In this document: positions 1-13,100 of the stretch, piece by piece
Position numbering within the stretch: position 1 is the stretch's first letter
Layout: the number at the start of each line of letters is the position of its first letter
DNA from: Rhopalosiphum padi
Lineage: Eukaryota; Arthropoda; Insecta; Hemiptera; Aphididae
Length of the DNA: 64,000 nucleotides
Reading direction: 5' to 3'
NCBI RefSeq assembly: GCF_020882245.1
Contig: NC_083599.1
Span: 2,046,001 to 2,110,000, forward strand
Program-made: the position numbers and the translations under genes
The notes under the pieces: model-generated
The model's input: the letters and a program-made list of their open reading frames with translations, nothing else
Told to the model about the DNA's origin: nothing
The model's database searches: none

Positions 1-1
1 A

Positions 2-445
2 CTCGATCAAGGGCTAAAATTAAAACCATATATTGATGGAGAACTCATAAGCCATTTAGTCGATGAAAAATTAAATAAACTGTGGGGTTGGTTTGTAGGT
101 TTCGGAAATTTCATATCCGGACTCTTAGGAATATTCACCGCATGGAAAATTTTAATGATATGTCTAAATACTACAATTAACATGTCAATATTATATCAAA
201 CATTCGGCTGCAGTTTTAAAGTACTAGCGGGTATATTTTCAAGCATGACACATTATTTTATGCATAAGTCACATTCAAAACAAAAATCAAACACACAAGG
301 TGAAGAACCGACCAATGATCAAAATACCCTTTTATTAAATGCAATTACAGAACAACCCACACCACGAATTATACCACAACCCACACCACAAATACGACAA
401 GTATATCCATCCATTAACATTGAAACATCAAATAGAACATTATAA
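2..445 (+). CDS. C-terminal part of a chuvirus-like (or BEL/Pao env-like) glycoprotein, 5' end outside window
   Basis: The frame is open from base 2 to the TAA at 443-445, so this is the tail of a longer gene. It encodes a stretch rich in G, F, W, L and I (bases ~80-165, e.g. GWFVGFGNFISGLLGIF) that would form a membrane segment. A Y-Q-T-F-G-C-S-rich stretch follows, then a polar, Pro/Thr/Gln-rich tail. The order of tryptophan/glycine-rich membrane segment, short loop with a YxxxG(W/C)S-like motif and hydrophilic tail resembles the C-terminus of chuvirus glycoproteins. Those proteins also occur as env genes of insect BEL/Pao retroelements. Family assignment is from remembered motif style only. 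No stop interrupts the visible part. It could be an endogenous viral copy or the env of a retroelement whose gag-pol lies upstream. Confidence 0.5.
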   Translation, partial: LDQGLKLKPYIDGELISHLVDEKLNKLWGWFVGFGNFISGLLGIFTAWKILMICLNTTINMSILYQTFGCSFKVLAGIFSSMTHYFMHKSHSKQKSNTQGEEPTNDQNTLLLNAITEQPTPRIIPQPTPQIRQVYPSINIETSNRTL

Positions 446-2468
446 AAAACAAAAGTAGCTCTATAACTTAATAATAAATAAAACATATATATAAAAAAAT
501 TATTATAAAAATAAAATAATAAAATATCAACAATTATAAAATAGTTATTATTAAAAACATCAAATTATATAGGTACTATAATATTTATAAAATAATTTAA
601 TCTATAAAGGGTTCTAAAATTAACATATTATGTAATATAATAATAATTAGTCATATTTTACATTAGAATATCAATATATTAAATAACTACTTATTACATT
701 AATCTAACTTAATTTTATATATAGTTTATAATTGCATACTATCTATACAAGGGAATATAATTATAAAAAAAATGAAATAAAAAAAAAAATAAAAAATATA
801 TACACATAAAAAAAAAAAAATATATAATATACATAATATAAATGAACAATATTAACCCATAAACTTCATTAACTAAAATTAAGACTACGCTTAATTTGAG
901 AAACTATATTATTACTAACATCATATCATATACTATAATATTCATAAAATAATTTAATGTATAAAGGGTTCTAGAATTAACATATTATGCATTGTAATAA
1001 TAATTAGTCATATACTTACATTAGAATATCGATATATTAAATAACCACTTAAACCACTTATTACATTAATCTAACTTAATTTTATATACTTTATAACTAT
1101 ATATACTATCTATACAAGTAAATATAATATTAATGTAAAAAATATATATATAAAAATTTTAAAAATATTATACATAATATAACTGAACAATATTAACCCA
1201 TACTTTACATTAGCTAGAATTAAGATTACTAAAAAAAAAAAAAAAAAAAAAAAAATCGAAGAATAACAAATAAGAGTCGACTATATTGTAATTCACAGAA
1301 ATATATATGGCATAAAACAATTAATTATTTAATTTACATATGTACATTAACTACTAACTAAATTTGATTTTCAAAACCCATCAACAAAAATAACTCCTAA
1401 GCTCTATTCATTCCTCACTAAAAATCATCTCTCAAAGAAGAAAATGGCTACATCACATCAAGTAAAAATCATTAATCCAACTTCTATCAAATATTCATTA
1501 CATCACAAACAATTTCTACACCAATCAACTTCACAAATCCAATCCAGAAAGAAACGAAAGCCACAACAATAACAACCAATACAGGACGGAAAAAAGACAG
1601 TTAGAAATATAAACTGGGTATGTAAAATATATAAAAAATTAAAAAATTAAGATTAAAAGGTATGTTCAAACTAAAAAAATTTTTAATAAATTACTGTTTA
1701 AAAAAAAAAAAAAAAAAAATCACTATTAATTGAAAAACAAGCTCCAAGCAGAAACACCGCCAAAAGAACACGAAGAAATACTGAAGACACGCGAGAACAG
1801 CAAAAGAATCGATTCCGCGTACTGAGACTATTTTATTATTAATTTCGTAACGTTGCGTTGGTTCCCCGTTTTCTAAGTATAAACCTAGATTGGTATATTG
1901 GCCTTATTACTTAAAACTTAAAAACGTTCGTATAATTATTTATACTGCCTGACATTCAATAACATATTAATACATTGTCCTATGATCCTAAATCCTAATT
2001 TTAATATCTATCCAACCCTTTCTAAATATCTTGCAACATTAATATACCAATATAGGTTATACTCGAGCCCAAACGACTCAGTATCTATCTTAATAAAGTA
2101 ATTCGGATCGTATATAATAATGCTTATCGAATCACAACACCGAGACACCTAAACACATCCGTTGACGAAAAGGTAAGTGGAAATTTAACAATATATATAT
2201 ATAAAATTAAATATGTAGCTTCATGTCGACCCAATAATATAATAGTAGCAGAATAAAATAATGTAGATAGGGTATTTGATTTCAATTATTTAACAACCAA
2301 CTGCATTTAATTTCAAATCATACACAAACTTATTTCCCCTTTAATCTCTATTACTTGTTATCATTTCATTACTTTACCAATTCACCAATACATTTATATT
2401 CCCACATCATAGCCCCTTCTCTCTCTCTTTTTATTTATTGCCTTACTCACACTATTTTATTCTACTAC
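446..2468. other. A/T-rich non-coding stretch downstream of the env-like gene
   Basis: I see no coding frame here. The stretch holds poly(A) tracts (25 A at 1231-1255; ~18 A near 1700), a two-copy direct repeat (listed separately) and, from about 1820 to 2175, more balanced sequence that ends in a good 5' splice site (AAAAG|GTAAGT near 2170). If the glycoprotein belongs to a BEL/Pao element, its 3' LTR would be expected here, but I could not match a TG...CA pair or a second LTR. Confidence 0.4.
548..1229. repeat. Two-copy direct repeat of ~320-340 bp
   Basis: Copy 1 (~548-889) and copy 2 (~910-1229) share blocks in the same order: ATAATTTAATNTATAAAGGG, TTAACATATTATG, AATAATAATTAGTCATA, TTACATTAATCTAACTTAAT, CTATCTATACAAG and GAACAATATTAACCCATA. 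Copies differ by scattered substitutions and small indels, so the duplication is not recent. Its function is unknown. It lies just downstream of the env-like stop codon. Confidence 0.75.
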
Positions 2469-5400
2469 ATATCATTAAATTAGTATACAATGAATATATC
2501 AAATTTAAATCGCACAAAGAAAAGTGATTACTAACATAGGTATCATTAAATTAGTATACAATGAATATATTAATTTTAAATCGCACAAAGAAAAGTGATT
2601 ACTAACTGAAGTATCATAAAATAGTAGACCATGAAAATATTAATTTTAAATCGCACAAAGAAAAACGATTACTAACTGAGGTATCGTTAAAATAGTAGAC
2701 AATGAAAATATTAATTTTAAATCGCACAAAGAAAAGCGATTACTAACTGAGGTATCATTAAATTAGTAGACCATGAAAATATTAATTTTAAATCGCACAA
2801 AGAAGAAAGATTATAAAATAGTAGACCATGGAAATATTAATATTAAATCGCACAAAGAAAAGTGATTACTAACATAGGTATCATTAAATTAGTATACAAT
2901 GAAAATATTAATTTTAAATCGCACAAAGAAAAGTGATTAATAACTGATGTATCATAAAATCAGTAGACCATGAATATATTAAATTTAAATCGCACAAAGA
3001 AAAGTGATTACTAACATAGGTATCATTAAATTAGTATACAATGAATATATTAATTTTAAATCGTACAAAGAAAATTGATTACTAACATAGGTATCATTAA
3101 CTTAGTATAGAAGTAAAATATTAATTTTAAATCGCACAAAGAAAATTGATTACTAACATAGGTATCATTAAATTAATATACAATGAATATATTAATTTTA
3201 AATCGCATAAAGAAAAGCGATTACTAAAATAAGTATCATTAAATTAGTATACAATGAATATATTAATTTTAAATCGCACAAAGAAAAGTGATTACTAACT
3301 GAAGTATCATAAAATAGTAGACCATGAAAATATTAATTTTAAATCGCACAAAGATAAGTGATTACTAACATAGGTATCATTGAAAATATATTAATTTTAA
3401 ATTGCACAAAGAAAAGCGATTACTAACATAGGTATCATTAAATTAGTATACAATGAATATATTAATTTTAAATCGCACAAAGAAAATTGATTACTAACAT
3501 AGGTATCATTAAATTAGTATACAATGAAAATATTAATTTTAAATCGCACAAAGAAAAGTGATTAATAACTGATGTATCATAAAATCAGTAGACCATGAAT
3601 ATATTAAATTTAAATCGCACAAAGAAGAAAGATTATAAAATAGTAGACCATGGAAACTTTAATTTTAAATCGCACAAAGAAAAGTGATTAATAACTGAAG
3701 TATCATTAAATTAGTATACAATGAATATATTAATTTTAAATCGCACAAAGAAAAGCGTTTACTAACTTAGGTATTATTAAAATAGTAGACCATGAAAATA
3801 TTAATTTTAAATCGCACAAAGATAAGTGATTACTAACATAGGTATCATTGAAAATATATTAATTTTAAATCGCACAAAGAAAAGCGATTACTAAAATAAG
3901 TATCATTAAAATAATAGACCGAGAAAATATTAATTTTAAATAGCTCAAAGAAAAGTGATTACTAACATAGGTATCATTAAATTAGTATACAATGAATATA
4001 TTAATTTTAAATCGCACAAAGACAAGTGATTACTAACTGAAGTATCATAAAATAGTAGACAATGAAAATATTAATTTTAAATCGCACAAAGATAAGTGAT
4101 TACTAACATAGTTATCATTGAAAATATATTTATTTTAAATCGCACAAAGAAAAGCGATTTCTAAAATAAGTATCATTAAAATAGTAGACCATGGAAATAT
4201 TAATTTTAAATCGCACAAAGAAAAGTGTTTACTAACATAGGTATCATTAAATTAGTATACAATGAATATATTAATTTTAAATCGCACAAAGAAAAGCGTT
4301 TACTAACTTAGGTATTATTAAAATAGTAGACCATGAAAATATTAATTTTAAATCGCACAAAGATAAGTGATTACTAACATAGGTATCATTGAAAATATAT
4401 TAATTTTAAATCGCACAAAGAAAAGCGATTACTAAAATAAGTATCATTAAAATAATAGACCGAGAAAATATTAATTTTAAATCGCACAAAGAAAAGTGTT
4501 TACTAACATAGGTATCATTAAATTAGTATACAATGAATATATTAATTTTAAATCGCATAAAGAAAAGCGTTTACTAACATAGGTATCATTAAAATAGTAG
4601 ACCATGAAAATATTAATTTTAAATCGCACAAAGAAAAGCGATTACTAAAATAAGTATCATTAAATTAGTATACAATGAATATATTAATTTTAAATCGCAC
4701 AAAGAAAAGTGATTACTAACTGAAGTATCATAAAATAGTAGACCATGAAAATATTAATTTTAAATCGCACAAAGATAAGTGATTACTAACATAGGTATCA
4801 TTGAAAATATATTAATTTTAAATCGCACAAAGAAAAGCGATTACTAAAATAAGTATCATTAAATTAGTATACAATGAATATATTAATTTTAAATCGCACA
4901 AAGAAAATTGATTACTAACATAGGTATCATTAAATTAGTATACAATGAATATATTAATTTTAAATCGCATAAAGAAAAGCGTTTACTAACATAGGTATCA
5001 TTAAAATAGTAGACCATGAAAATATTAATTTTAAATCGCACAAAGAAAAGCGATTACTAAAATAAGTATCATTAAATTAGTATACAATGAATATATTAAT
5101 TTTAAATCGCACAAAGAAAAGTGATTACTAACTGAAGTATCATAAAATAGTAGACCATGAAAATATTAATTTTAAATCGCACAAAGATAAGTGATTACTA
5201 ACATAGGTATCATTGAAAATATATTAATTTTAAATCGCACAAAGAAAAGCGATTACAAAAATAAGTATCATTAAATTAGTATACAATGAATATATTAATT
5301 TTAAATCGCAACAAAGAAAAATGATTACTAACATAGGTATCATTAAATTAGTATACAAGGAAAATATTAATTTTAAATCCCACAAAGAAAAGTGATTACT

Positions 5401-7784
5401 AACTGAAGTATCATAAAATAGTAGACCATGAAAATATTAATTTTAAATCGCACAAAGAAAAGTGATTAATAACTGAAGTATCATAAAATAGTATACAATG
5501 AATATATTAATTTTAAATCGCACAAAGAAAAGTGATTAATAACTGAAGTATCATAAAATAGTATACAATGAATATATTAATTTTAAATCGCACAAAGAAA
5601 ATTGATTACTAACTGAGGTATTATTAAATTAGTATACAATGAAAATATTAATTTTAAATCGCACAAAGATAAGTGATTACTAACATAGGTATCATTGAAA
5701 ATATATTAATTTTAAATCGCACAAAGAAAAGCGATTACTAAAATAAGTATCATTAAATTAGTATACAATGAATATATTAATTTTAAATCGCACAAAGAAA
5801 AATGATTACTAACATAGGTATCATTTAATTAGTATACAATGAATATATTAATTTTAAATCGCACAAAGAAAAGTGATTACTAACTGAAGTATCATAAAAT
5901 AGTAGACCATGAAAATATTAATTTTAAATCGCACAAAGATAAGTGATTACTAACATAGGTATCATTGAAAATATATTAATTTTAAATCGCACAAAGAAAA
6001 GCGATTACTGAAATAAGTATCATTAAAATAGTAGACCGAGAAAATATTAATTTTAAATAGCTCAAAGAAAAGTGATTACTAACATAGGTATCATTAAATT
6101 AGTAGACAATGAATATATTAATTTTAAATCGCACAAAGAAAAGTGATTAATAACTGAAGTATCATAAAATAGTATACAATGAATATATTAATTTTAAATC
6201 GCACAAAGAAAATCGATTACTAACTGAGGTATTATTAAATTAGTATACAATGAAAATATTAATTTTAAATCGCACAAAGAAAAGCGATTAATAACTGAAG
6301 TATCATAAAATAGTAGACCATGAAAATATTAATTTTAAATCGCACAAAGAAAAGCGATTACTAACATAGGTATCATTGAAAATATATTAATTTTAAATCG
6401 CACAAAGAAAAGCGATTACTAAAATAAGTATCATTAAAATAGTAGACCATGAAAATATTAATTTTAAATCGCACAAAGAAAAGCGATTACTAAAATAAGT
6501 ATCATTAAATTAGTATACAATGAATATATTAATTTTAAATCGCACAAAGAAAAGTGATTACTAACTGAAGTATCATAAAATAGTAGACCATGAAAATATT
6601 AATTTTAAATCGCACAAAGATAAGTGATTACTAACATAGGTATCATTGAAAATATATTAATTTTAAATCGCACAAAGAAAAGCGATTACTAAAATAAGTA
6701 TCATTAAAATAGTAGACCGAGAAAATATTAATTTTAAATAGCTCAATGAAAAGTGATTACTAACATAGGTATCATTAAATTAGTATACAATGAATATATT
6801 AATTTTAAATCGCATAAAGAAAAGCGTTTACTAACATAGGTATCATTAAAATAGTAGACCATGAAAATATTAATATTAAATCGCACAAAGAAAAGCGATT
6901 ACTAAAATAAGTATCATTAAATTAGTATACAATGAATATATTAATTTTAAATCGCACAAAGAAAAGTGATTACTAACTGAAGTATCATAAAATAGTAGAC
7001 CATGAAAATATTAATTTTAAATCGCACAAAGATAAGTGATTACTAACATAGGTATCATTGAAAATATATTAATTTTATATCGCACAAAGAAAAGCGATTA
7101 CTAAAATAAGTATCATTAAATTAGTATACAATGAATATATTAATTTTAAATCGCACAAAGAAAATTGATTACTAACATAGGTATCATTAAATTAGTATAC
7201 AATGAATATATTAATTTTAAATCGCATAAAGAAAAGCGTTTACTAACATAGGTATCATTAAAATAGTAGACCATGAAAATATTAATTTTAAATCGCACAA
7301 AGAAAAGCGATTACTAAAATAAGTATCATTAAATTAGTATACAATGAATATATTAATTTTAAATCGCACAAAGAAAAGTGATTACTAACTGAAGTATCAT
7401 AAAATAGTAGACCATGAAAATATTAATTTTAAATCGCACAAAGATAAGTGATTACTAACATAGGTATCATTGAAAATATATTAATTTTAAATCGCACAAA
7501 GAAAAGCGATTACTAAAATAAGAATCATTAAATTAGTATACAATGAATATATTAATTTTAAATCGCACAAAGAAAAGCGATTACTAACATAGGTATCATT
7601 GAAAATATATTAATTTTAAATCGCACAAAGAAAAGCGATTACTAAAATAAGTATCATTAAAATAGTAGACCATGAAAATATTAATTTTAAATCGCACAAA
7701 GAAAAGCGATTACTAAAATAAGTATCATTAAATTAGTATACAATGAATATATTAATTTTAAATCGCACAAAGAAAAGTGATTAC
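2469..7784. repeat. ~71-bp satellite array, block 1
   Basis: Head-to-tail monomers of about 71 bp share the core TTTTAAATCGCACAAAGAAA, then AGYGATTACTAA, then a more variable half (GTATCATTAAATTAGTATAC or ...AATAGTAGACC). Shorter monomers of ~50-55 bp lack part of the variable half (ATCATTGAAAATATATTAAT type) or carry an AGAAGAAAGATTATAAAATAG deletion type. The first recognisable monomer begins near 2469. The block ends at the TSD of the hAT element. There is no coding potential. Confidence 0.97.
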
Positions 7785-10102
7785 TAGGGCTGGGATTTTG
7801 ATGCAAAGGCATCTTTTTTTCTGGTGTTTTGAAACATTGGTCCGTAAGTATAAAATGTGTTTTGGGTGATACTGATTATTTTAAAGAATTTTTTATTTTG
7901 CATTTTTTGCATTTTTTGACAAAATTAACTCTTAAATGCATTTTTAGGACATTTTTTATGTTTTTAGTGCATTTTCTTGGTTTTTAGAGCATTTTTCATA
8001 ATTTCTTCATAAAATGAACGAAAATTGTTGCGATTCACAAAAAACTTTCGGCAAACTGCTGACGGTACGCTAGGGTTTTCCCCGAAAATTATCACCGTTA
8101 TATTATACCTATTATGAATTATTATTTTTATTACACCATACATACATACATAGGTACAAGTTATCGTCGATAACAATTTTATCATAGCTAGGCTTAGATA
8201 ACTATTACTGAATTAGTAACCAATTAGTACGTCCGCCGTCGTAGTCTCGATAGCATTCGTTGTGTTTCGTCGTGTCGTGTTTTTTCGTGTGATTCATAAG
8301 TTCAATATGCCGAAAGTAAAAACGTCGAAATCAAATCGATTAACGAAATATGTAAATGAATTCGGTAAAGAATTTTTTTCTACAGACGGTGAAATATTAT
8401 TTTGCAAAATATGTGAAATAAAAGTGGCTTCTGAAAAAAAATTTACCGTTGTACAACACATTTCCCGAGATAAACACGTTCAAGGATTACGTCGCCGAGA
8501 ACTTAAATCGGACCAACAGGTATCCACAATGCAATTTATAAATGAAAATCAGCTATCTCCGTTTTCTTATGATTTGACTAATGCCTTTCTTTCGGCCAAT
8601 ATACCACTTAATAAACTTGAAAATCCAATATTAAAAGGTTTTTTAGAGAAGTATACCAATAAATCAATTCCTGATAGATCGTCAATTAGAAAAAATTATG
8701 TAAGTAAATGTTACAATAATACCATGAATAAAATAATTCAATATGCAGCAGATAAAAAAATTTGGGTTTCTTTGGACGAAACAACCGACGCAGAAGGACG
8801 TTTTGTTGCAAACTTCATCGTAGGTACGTTAGAAGTCGGTTGTCCTGGAAAAACATTTCTTTTAAACTGTGAGGTATTGGAAAAAGCGAACCATTCTACT
8901 GTTGCTAAAATGTTCAATAATTCTCTATCTTTATTGTGGCCTGGAGGTATTCAATATGACAACGTATTACTATTTGTAAGTGATGCAGCACCTTACATGG
9001 TGAAAGCTGGAAAGTCAATCCAGTCATTTTATTCAAAAATGATACATGTGACTTGTATTGCACATGCCCTGCATCGAGTCGCTGAAGAAATAAGAGGGAA
9101 TTTTTCGAAAGTAGATAAATTAGTTTCAAATGGGAAAAAAATATTTTTGAAAGCACCTTCCCGCGTAGAGAAATTTAGAGAAATAGCAAAAGGTATACCT
9201 TTACCGCCGCAACCAGTTATAACTCGTTGGGGAACGTGGTTAAACGCTTCAATTTATTACTGCGAACATTTTGAATCTATCAAAGAAGTTGTCAATGCAC
9301 TTGACAGTGAAGACGCTATTTCTATTAAAAAAGTGCAAACAGTAATTAAAAGTTCTAGCTTACACAGGAATTTAATTTATATAAAAGCGCATTTCGGTAC
9401 ATTGCCTGAATCGATTACTAAATTAGAAACTCGTGGACAGACTTTATCAGAATCTTTAAGAGTATTAGAAGATATAAGAGTTTTAATAAATGAAGCACCA
9501 AATGAAATTGGTACTGCAATAAATAAAAAAATGGAAAATGTTTTGAATAAAAATAAAGGGTTGAAAATACTACAAAATATTTCAAAAATTATAAATGGTG
9601 AAAAACCAGATGAAAACAACATACCGGAAGATATAACGACGGACGATATTTCACACTTTAAATATGCTCCAGTATCATCAGTCGAAGTCGAAAGAAGTTT
9701 TTCTACTTACAAAAGTATATTGTCCGACCAACGACGATCATTTTTATTTGAAAATATAAGACAGCATATCATTATTCAGTGCAATAGCGATTTTGTTCAG
9801 GTTAGTATTAATAACAACTAGCAAAAACAAATTAAAATGTTAAAATTTTTTTTTAAATTATTATTTTAGAATGAATGATTAAGAAAACAGAAGCATAAAA
9901 AAACTAAAGAAGCAACAACGTACAATAAACAAAAAAAAATACATTACTGTAGTATAATTTAAATTTTTTTCTAATTTTTAACCTATAATAAATATAATTT
10001 AAATGCATTTTTTTAGTGCATTTTTTGAGTTTTTTAAGTCATTTTTGCATTTTTTTAAGGGCATTTTTTGAGATTTTTTAGGGCATTAAAATCCCAGCCC
10101 TA
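7785..10102 (+). mobile_element. Complete hAT-superfamily DNA transposon inserted in the satellite
   Basis: The left end TAGGGCTGGGATTTTGATGC mirrors the right end GCATTAAAATCCCAGCCCTA. The element is flanked by an exact 8-bp target-site duplication GTGATTAC (7777-7784 and 10103-10110), which is part of the satellite monomer. An 8-bp TSD and TAGGG-type TIRs are hallmarks of hAT. Both subterminal regions are packed with GCATTTTT/GGCATTTTTT motifs (7870-8000 and 10005-10085), which are likely transposase binding sites. It contains one long transposase ORF. The element is 2,318 bp. With ends, TSD and ORF intact it may be young or still mobile. Confidence 0.95.
8307..9821 (+). CDS. hAT transposase with N-terminal BED-like zinc finger
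   Basis: The single-exon frame runs from 8262. I prefer the ATG at 8307 (MPKVKTSK...) because the 15 residues before it lie in sequence that looks like leader, so the product is about 504 aa. Counting from the 8262 start: Cys-x2-Cys ... His-x5-His zinc finger at residues ~48-72 (CKIC ... HISRDKH). The DDE core has D172 (VSLDETTD), D241 (FVSDAAPYM) followed by a CIAHALHRVAEEIR helix, and the C-terminal dimerisation region SSVEVERSFS with the catalytic Glu at 475 or 477. The architecture matches the hAT transposases often annotated as CGG-repeat-binding-protein-1-like. There are no internal stops. It would cut at the TIRs and reinsert the element in the nucleus. Confidence 0.9.
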   Translation: MPKVKTSKSNRLTKYVNEFGKEFFSTDGEILFCKICEIKVASEKKFTVVQHISRDKHVQGLRRRELKSDQQVSTMQFINENQLSPFSYDLTNAFLSANIPLNKLENPILKGFLEKYTNKSIPDRSSIRKNYVSKCYNNTMNKIIQYAADKKIWVSLDETTDAEGRFVANFIVGTLEVGCPGKTFLLNCEVLEKANHSTVAKMFNNSLSLLWPGGIQYDNVLLFVSDAAPYMVKAGKSIQSFYSKMIHVTCIAHALHRVAEEIRGNFSKVDKLVSNGKKIFLKAPSRVEKFREIAKGIPLPPQPVITRWGTWLNASIYYCEHFESIKEVVNALDSEDAISIKKVQTVIKSSSLHRNLIYIKAHFGTLPESITKLETRGQTLSESLRVLEDIRVLINEAPNEIGTAINKKMENVLNKNKGLKILQNISKIINGEKPDENNIPEDITTDDISHFKYAPVSSVEVERSFSTYKSILSDQRRSFLFENIRQHIIIQCNSDFVQVSINNN

Positions 10103-13100
10103 GTGATTACTAACTGAAGTATCATAAAATAGTAGACCATGAAAATATTAATTTTAAATCGCACAAAGATAAGTGATTACTAACATAGGTATCATTGAAA
10201 ATATATTAATTTTAAATCGCACAAAGAAAAGCGATTACTGAAATAAGTATCATTAAAATAGTAGACCGAGAAAATATTAATTTTAAATAGCTCAAAGAAA
10301 AGTGATTACTAACATAGGTATCATTAAATTAGTAGACAATGAATATATTAATTTTAAATCGCACAAAGAAAAGTGATTAATAACTGAAGTATCATAAAAT
10401 AGTATACAATGAATATATTAATTTTAAATCGCACAAAGAAAATCGATTACTAACTGAGGTATTATTAAATTAGTATACAATAAAAATATTAATTTTAAAT
10501 CGCACAAAGAAAAGCGATTACTAAAATAGGTATCATTAAATGAGTTTACAATGAAAATATTAATTTTAAATCGCACAAAGAAGAAAGATTATAAAATAGT
10601 AGACCATGGAAATATTAATTTTAAATCGCACAAAGAAAAGCGTTTACTAACATAGGTATCATTAAAATAGTATACAATGAATATATTAATTTTAAATCGC
10701 ATAAAGAAAAGCGTTTACTAACATAGGTATCATTAAAATAGTAGACCATGAAAATATTAATTTTAAATCGCACAAAAAAAAGTGATTTATAACTGATGTA
10801 TCATAAAATAGTATACAATAAATATATTAATTTTAAATCGCACAAAGAAAAGCTATTACTAAAATAAGTATCATTAAATTAGTATACAATGAATATATTA
10901 ATTTTAAATCGCACAAAGAAAATTGATTACAAACATAGGTATCATTGAAAATATATTAATTTTAAATCGCACAAAGAAAAGCGATTACTAAAATAAGTAT
11001 CATTAAAATAGTAGACCATGAAAATATTAATTTTAAATCGCTCAAAGAAAAGCGATTACTAAAATAAGTATCATTAAATTAGTATACAATGAATATATTA
11101 ATTTTAAATCGCACAAAGAAAAGTGATTACTAACTGAAGTATCATAAAATAGTAGACCATGAAAATATTAATTTTAAATCGCACAAAGATAAGTGATTAC
11201 TAACATAGGTATCATTGAAAATATATTAATTTTAAATCGCACAAAGAAAAGCGATTACTAAAATAAGTATCATTAAAATAGTAGACCGAGAAAATATTAA
11301 TTTTAAATAGCTCAATGAAAAGTGATTACTAACATAGGTATCATTAAATTAGTATACAATGAATATATTAATTTTAAATCGCATAAAGAAAAGCGTTTAC
11401 TAACATAGGTATCTTTAAAATAGTAGACCATGAAAATATTAATATTAAATCGCACAAAGAAAAGCGATTACTAAAATAAGTATCATTAAATTAGTATACA
11501 ATGAATATATTAATTTTAAATCGCACAAAGAAAAGTGATTACTAACTGAAGTATCATAAAATAGTAGACCATGAAAATATTAATTTTAAATCGCACAAAG
11601 ATAAGTGATTACTAACATAGGTATCATTGAAAATATATTAATTTTATATCGCACAAAGAAAAGCGATTACTAAAATAAGTATCATTAAATTAGTATACAA
11701 TGAATATATTAATTTTAAATCGCACAAAGAAAATTGATTACTAACATAGGTATCATTAAATTAGTATACAATGAATATATTAATTTTAAATCGCATAAAG
11801 AAAAGCGTTTACTAACATAGGTATCATTAAAATAGTAGACCATGAAAATATTAATTTTAAATCGCACAAAGAAAAGCGATTACTAAAATAAGTATCATTA
11901 AATTAGTATACAATGAATATATTAATTTTAAATCGCACAAAGAAAAGTGATTACTAACTGAAGTATCATAAAATAGTAGACCATGAAAATATTAATTTTA
12001 AATCGCACAAAGATAAGTGATTACTAACATAGGTATCATTGAAAATATATTAATTTTAAATCGCACAAAGAAAAGCGATTACTAAAATAAGTATCATTAA
12101 ATTAGTATACAATGAATATATTAATTTTAAATCGCACAAAGAAAAGCGATTACTAACATAGGTATCATTGAAAATATATTAATTTTAAATCGCACAAAGA
12201 AAAGCGATTACTAAAATAAGTATCATTAAAATAGTAGACCATGAAAATATTAATTTTAAATCGCACAAAGAAAAGCGATTACTAAAATAAGTATCATTAA
12301 ATTAGTATACAATGAATATATTAATTTTAAATCGCACAAAGAAAAGTGATTACTAACTGAAGTATCATAAAATAGTAGACCATGAAAATATTAATTTTAA
12401 ATCGCACAAAGATAAGTGATTACTAACATAGGTATCATTGAAAATATATTAATTTTAAATCGCACAAAGAAAAGCGATTACTGAAATAAGTATCATTAAA
12501 ATAGTAGACCGAGAAAATATTAATTTTAAATAGCTCAAAGAAAAGTGATTACTAACATAGGTATCATTAAATTAGTATACAATGAATATATTAATTTTAA
12601 ATCGCACAAAGAAAAGTGATTAATAACTGAAGTATCATAAAATAGTATACAATGAATATATTAATTTTAAATCGCACAAAGAAAATTGATTACTAACTGA
12701 GGTATTATTAAATTAGTATACAATGAAAATATTAATTTTAAATCGCACAAAGAAAAGCGATTACTAAAATAGGTATCATTAAATGAGTTTACAATGAAAA
12801 TATTAATTTTAAATCGCACAAAGAAGAAAGATTATAAAATAGTAGACCATGGAAATATTAATTTTAAATCGCACAAAGAAAAGCGTTTACTAACATAGGT
12901 ATCATTAAAATAGTATACAATGAATATATTAATTTTAAATCGCATAAAGAAAAGCGTTTACTAACATAGGTATCATTAAAATAGTAGACCATGAAAATAT
13001 TAATTTTAAATCGCACAAAAAAAAGTGATTTATAACTGATGTATCATAAAATAGTATACAATAAATATATTAATTTTAAATCGCACAAAGAAAATTGATT

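Noticed and set aside
1231..1255. Poly(A) run as the tail of a retrocopy
   Set aside because: No TSD or coding sequence ends at it, and A-tracts are common in the surrounding region.
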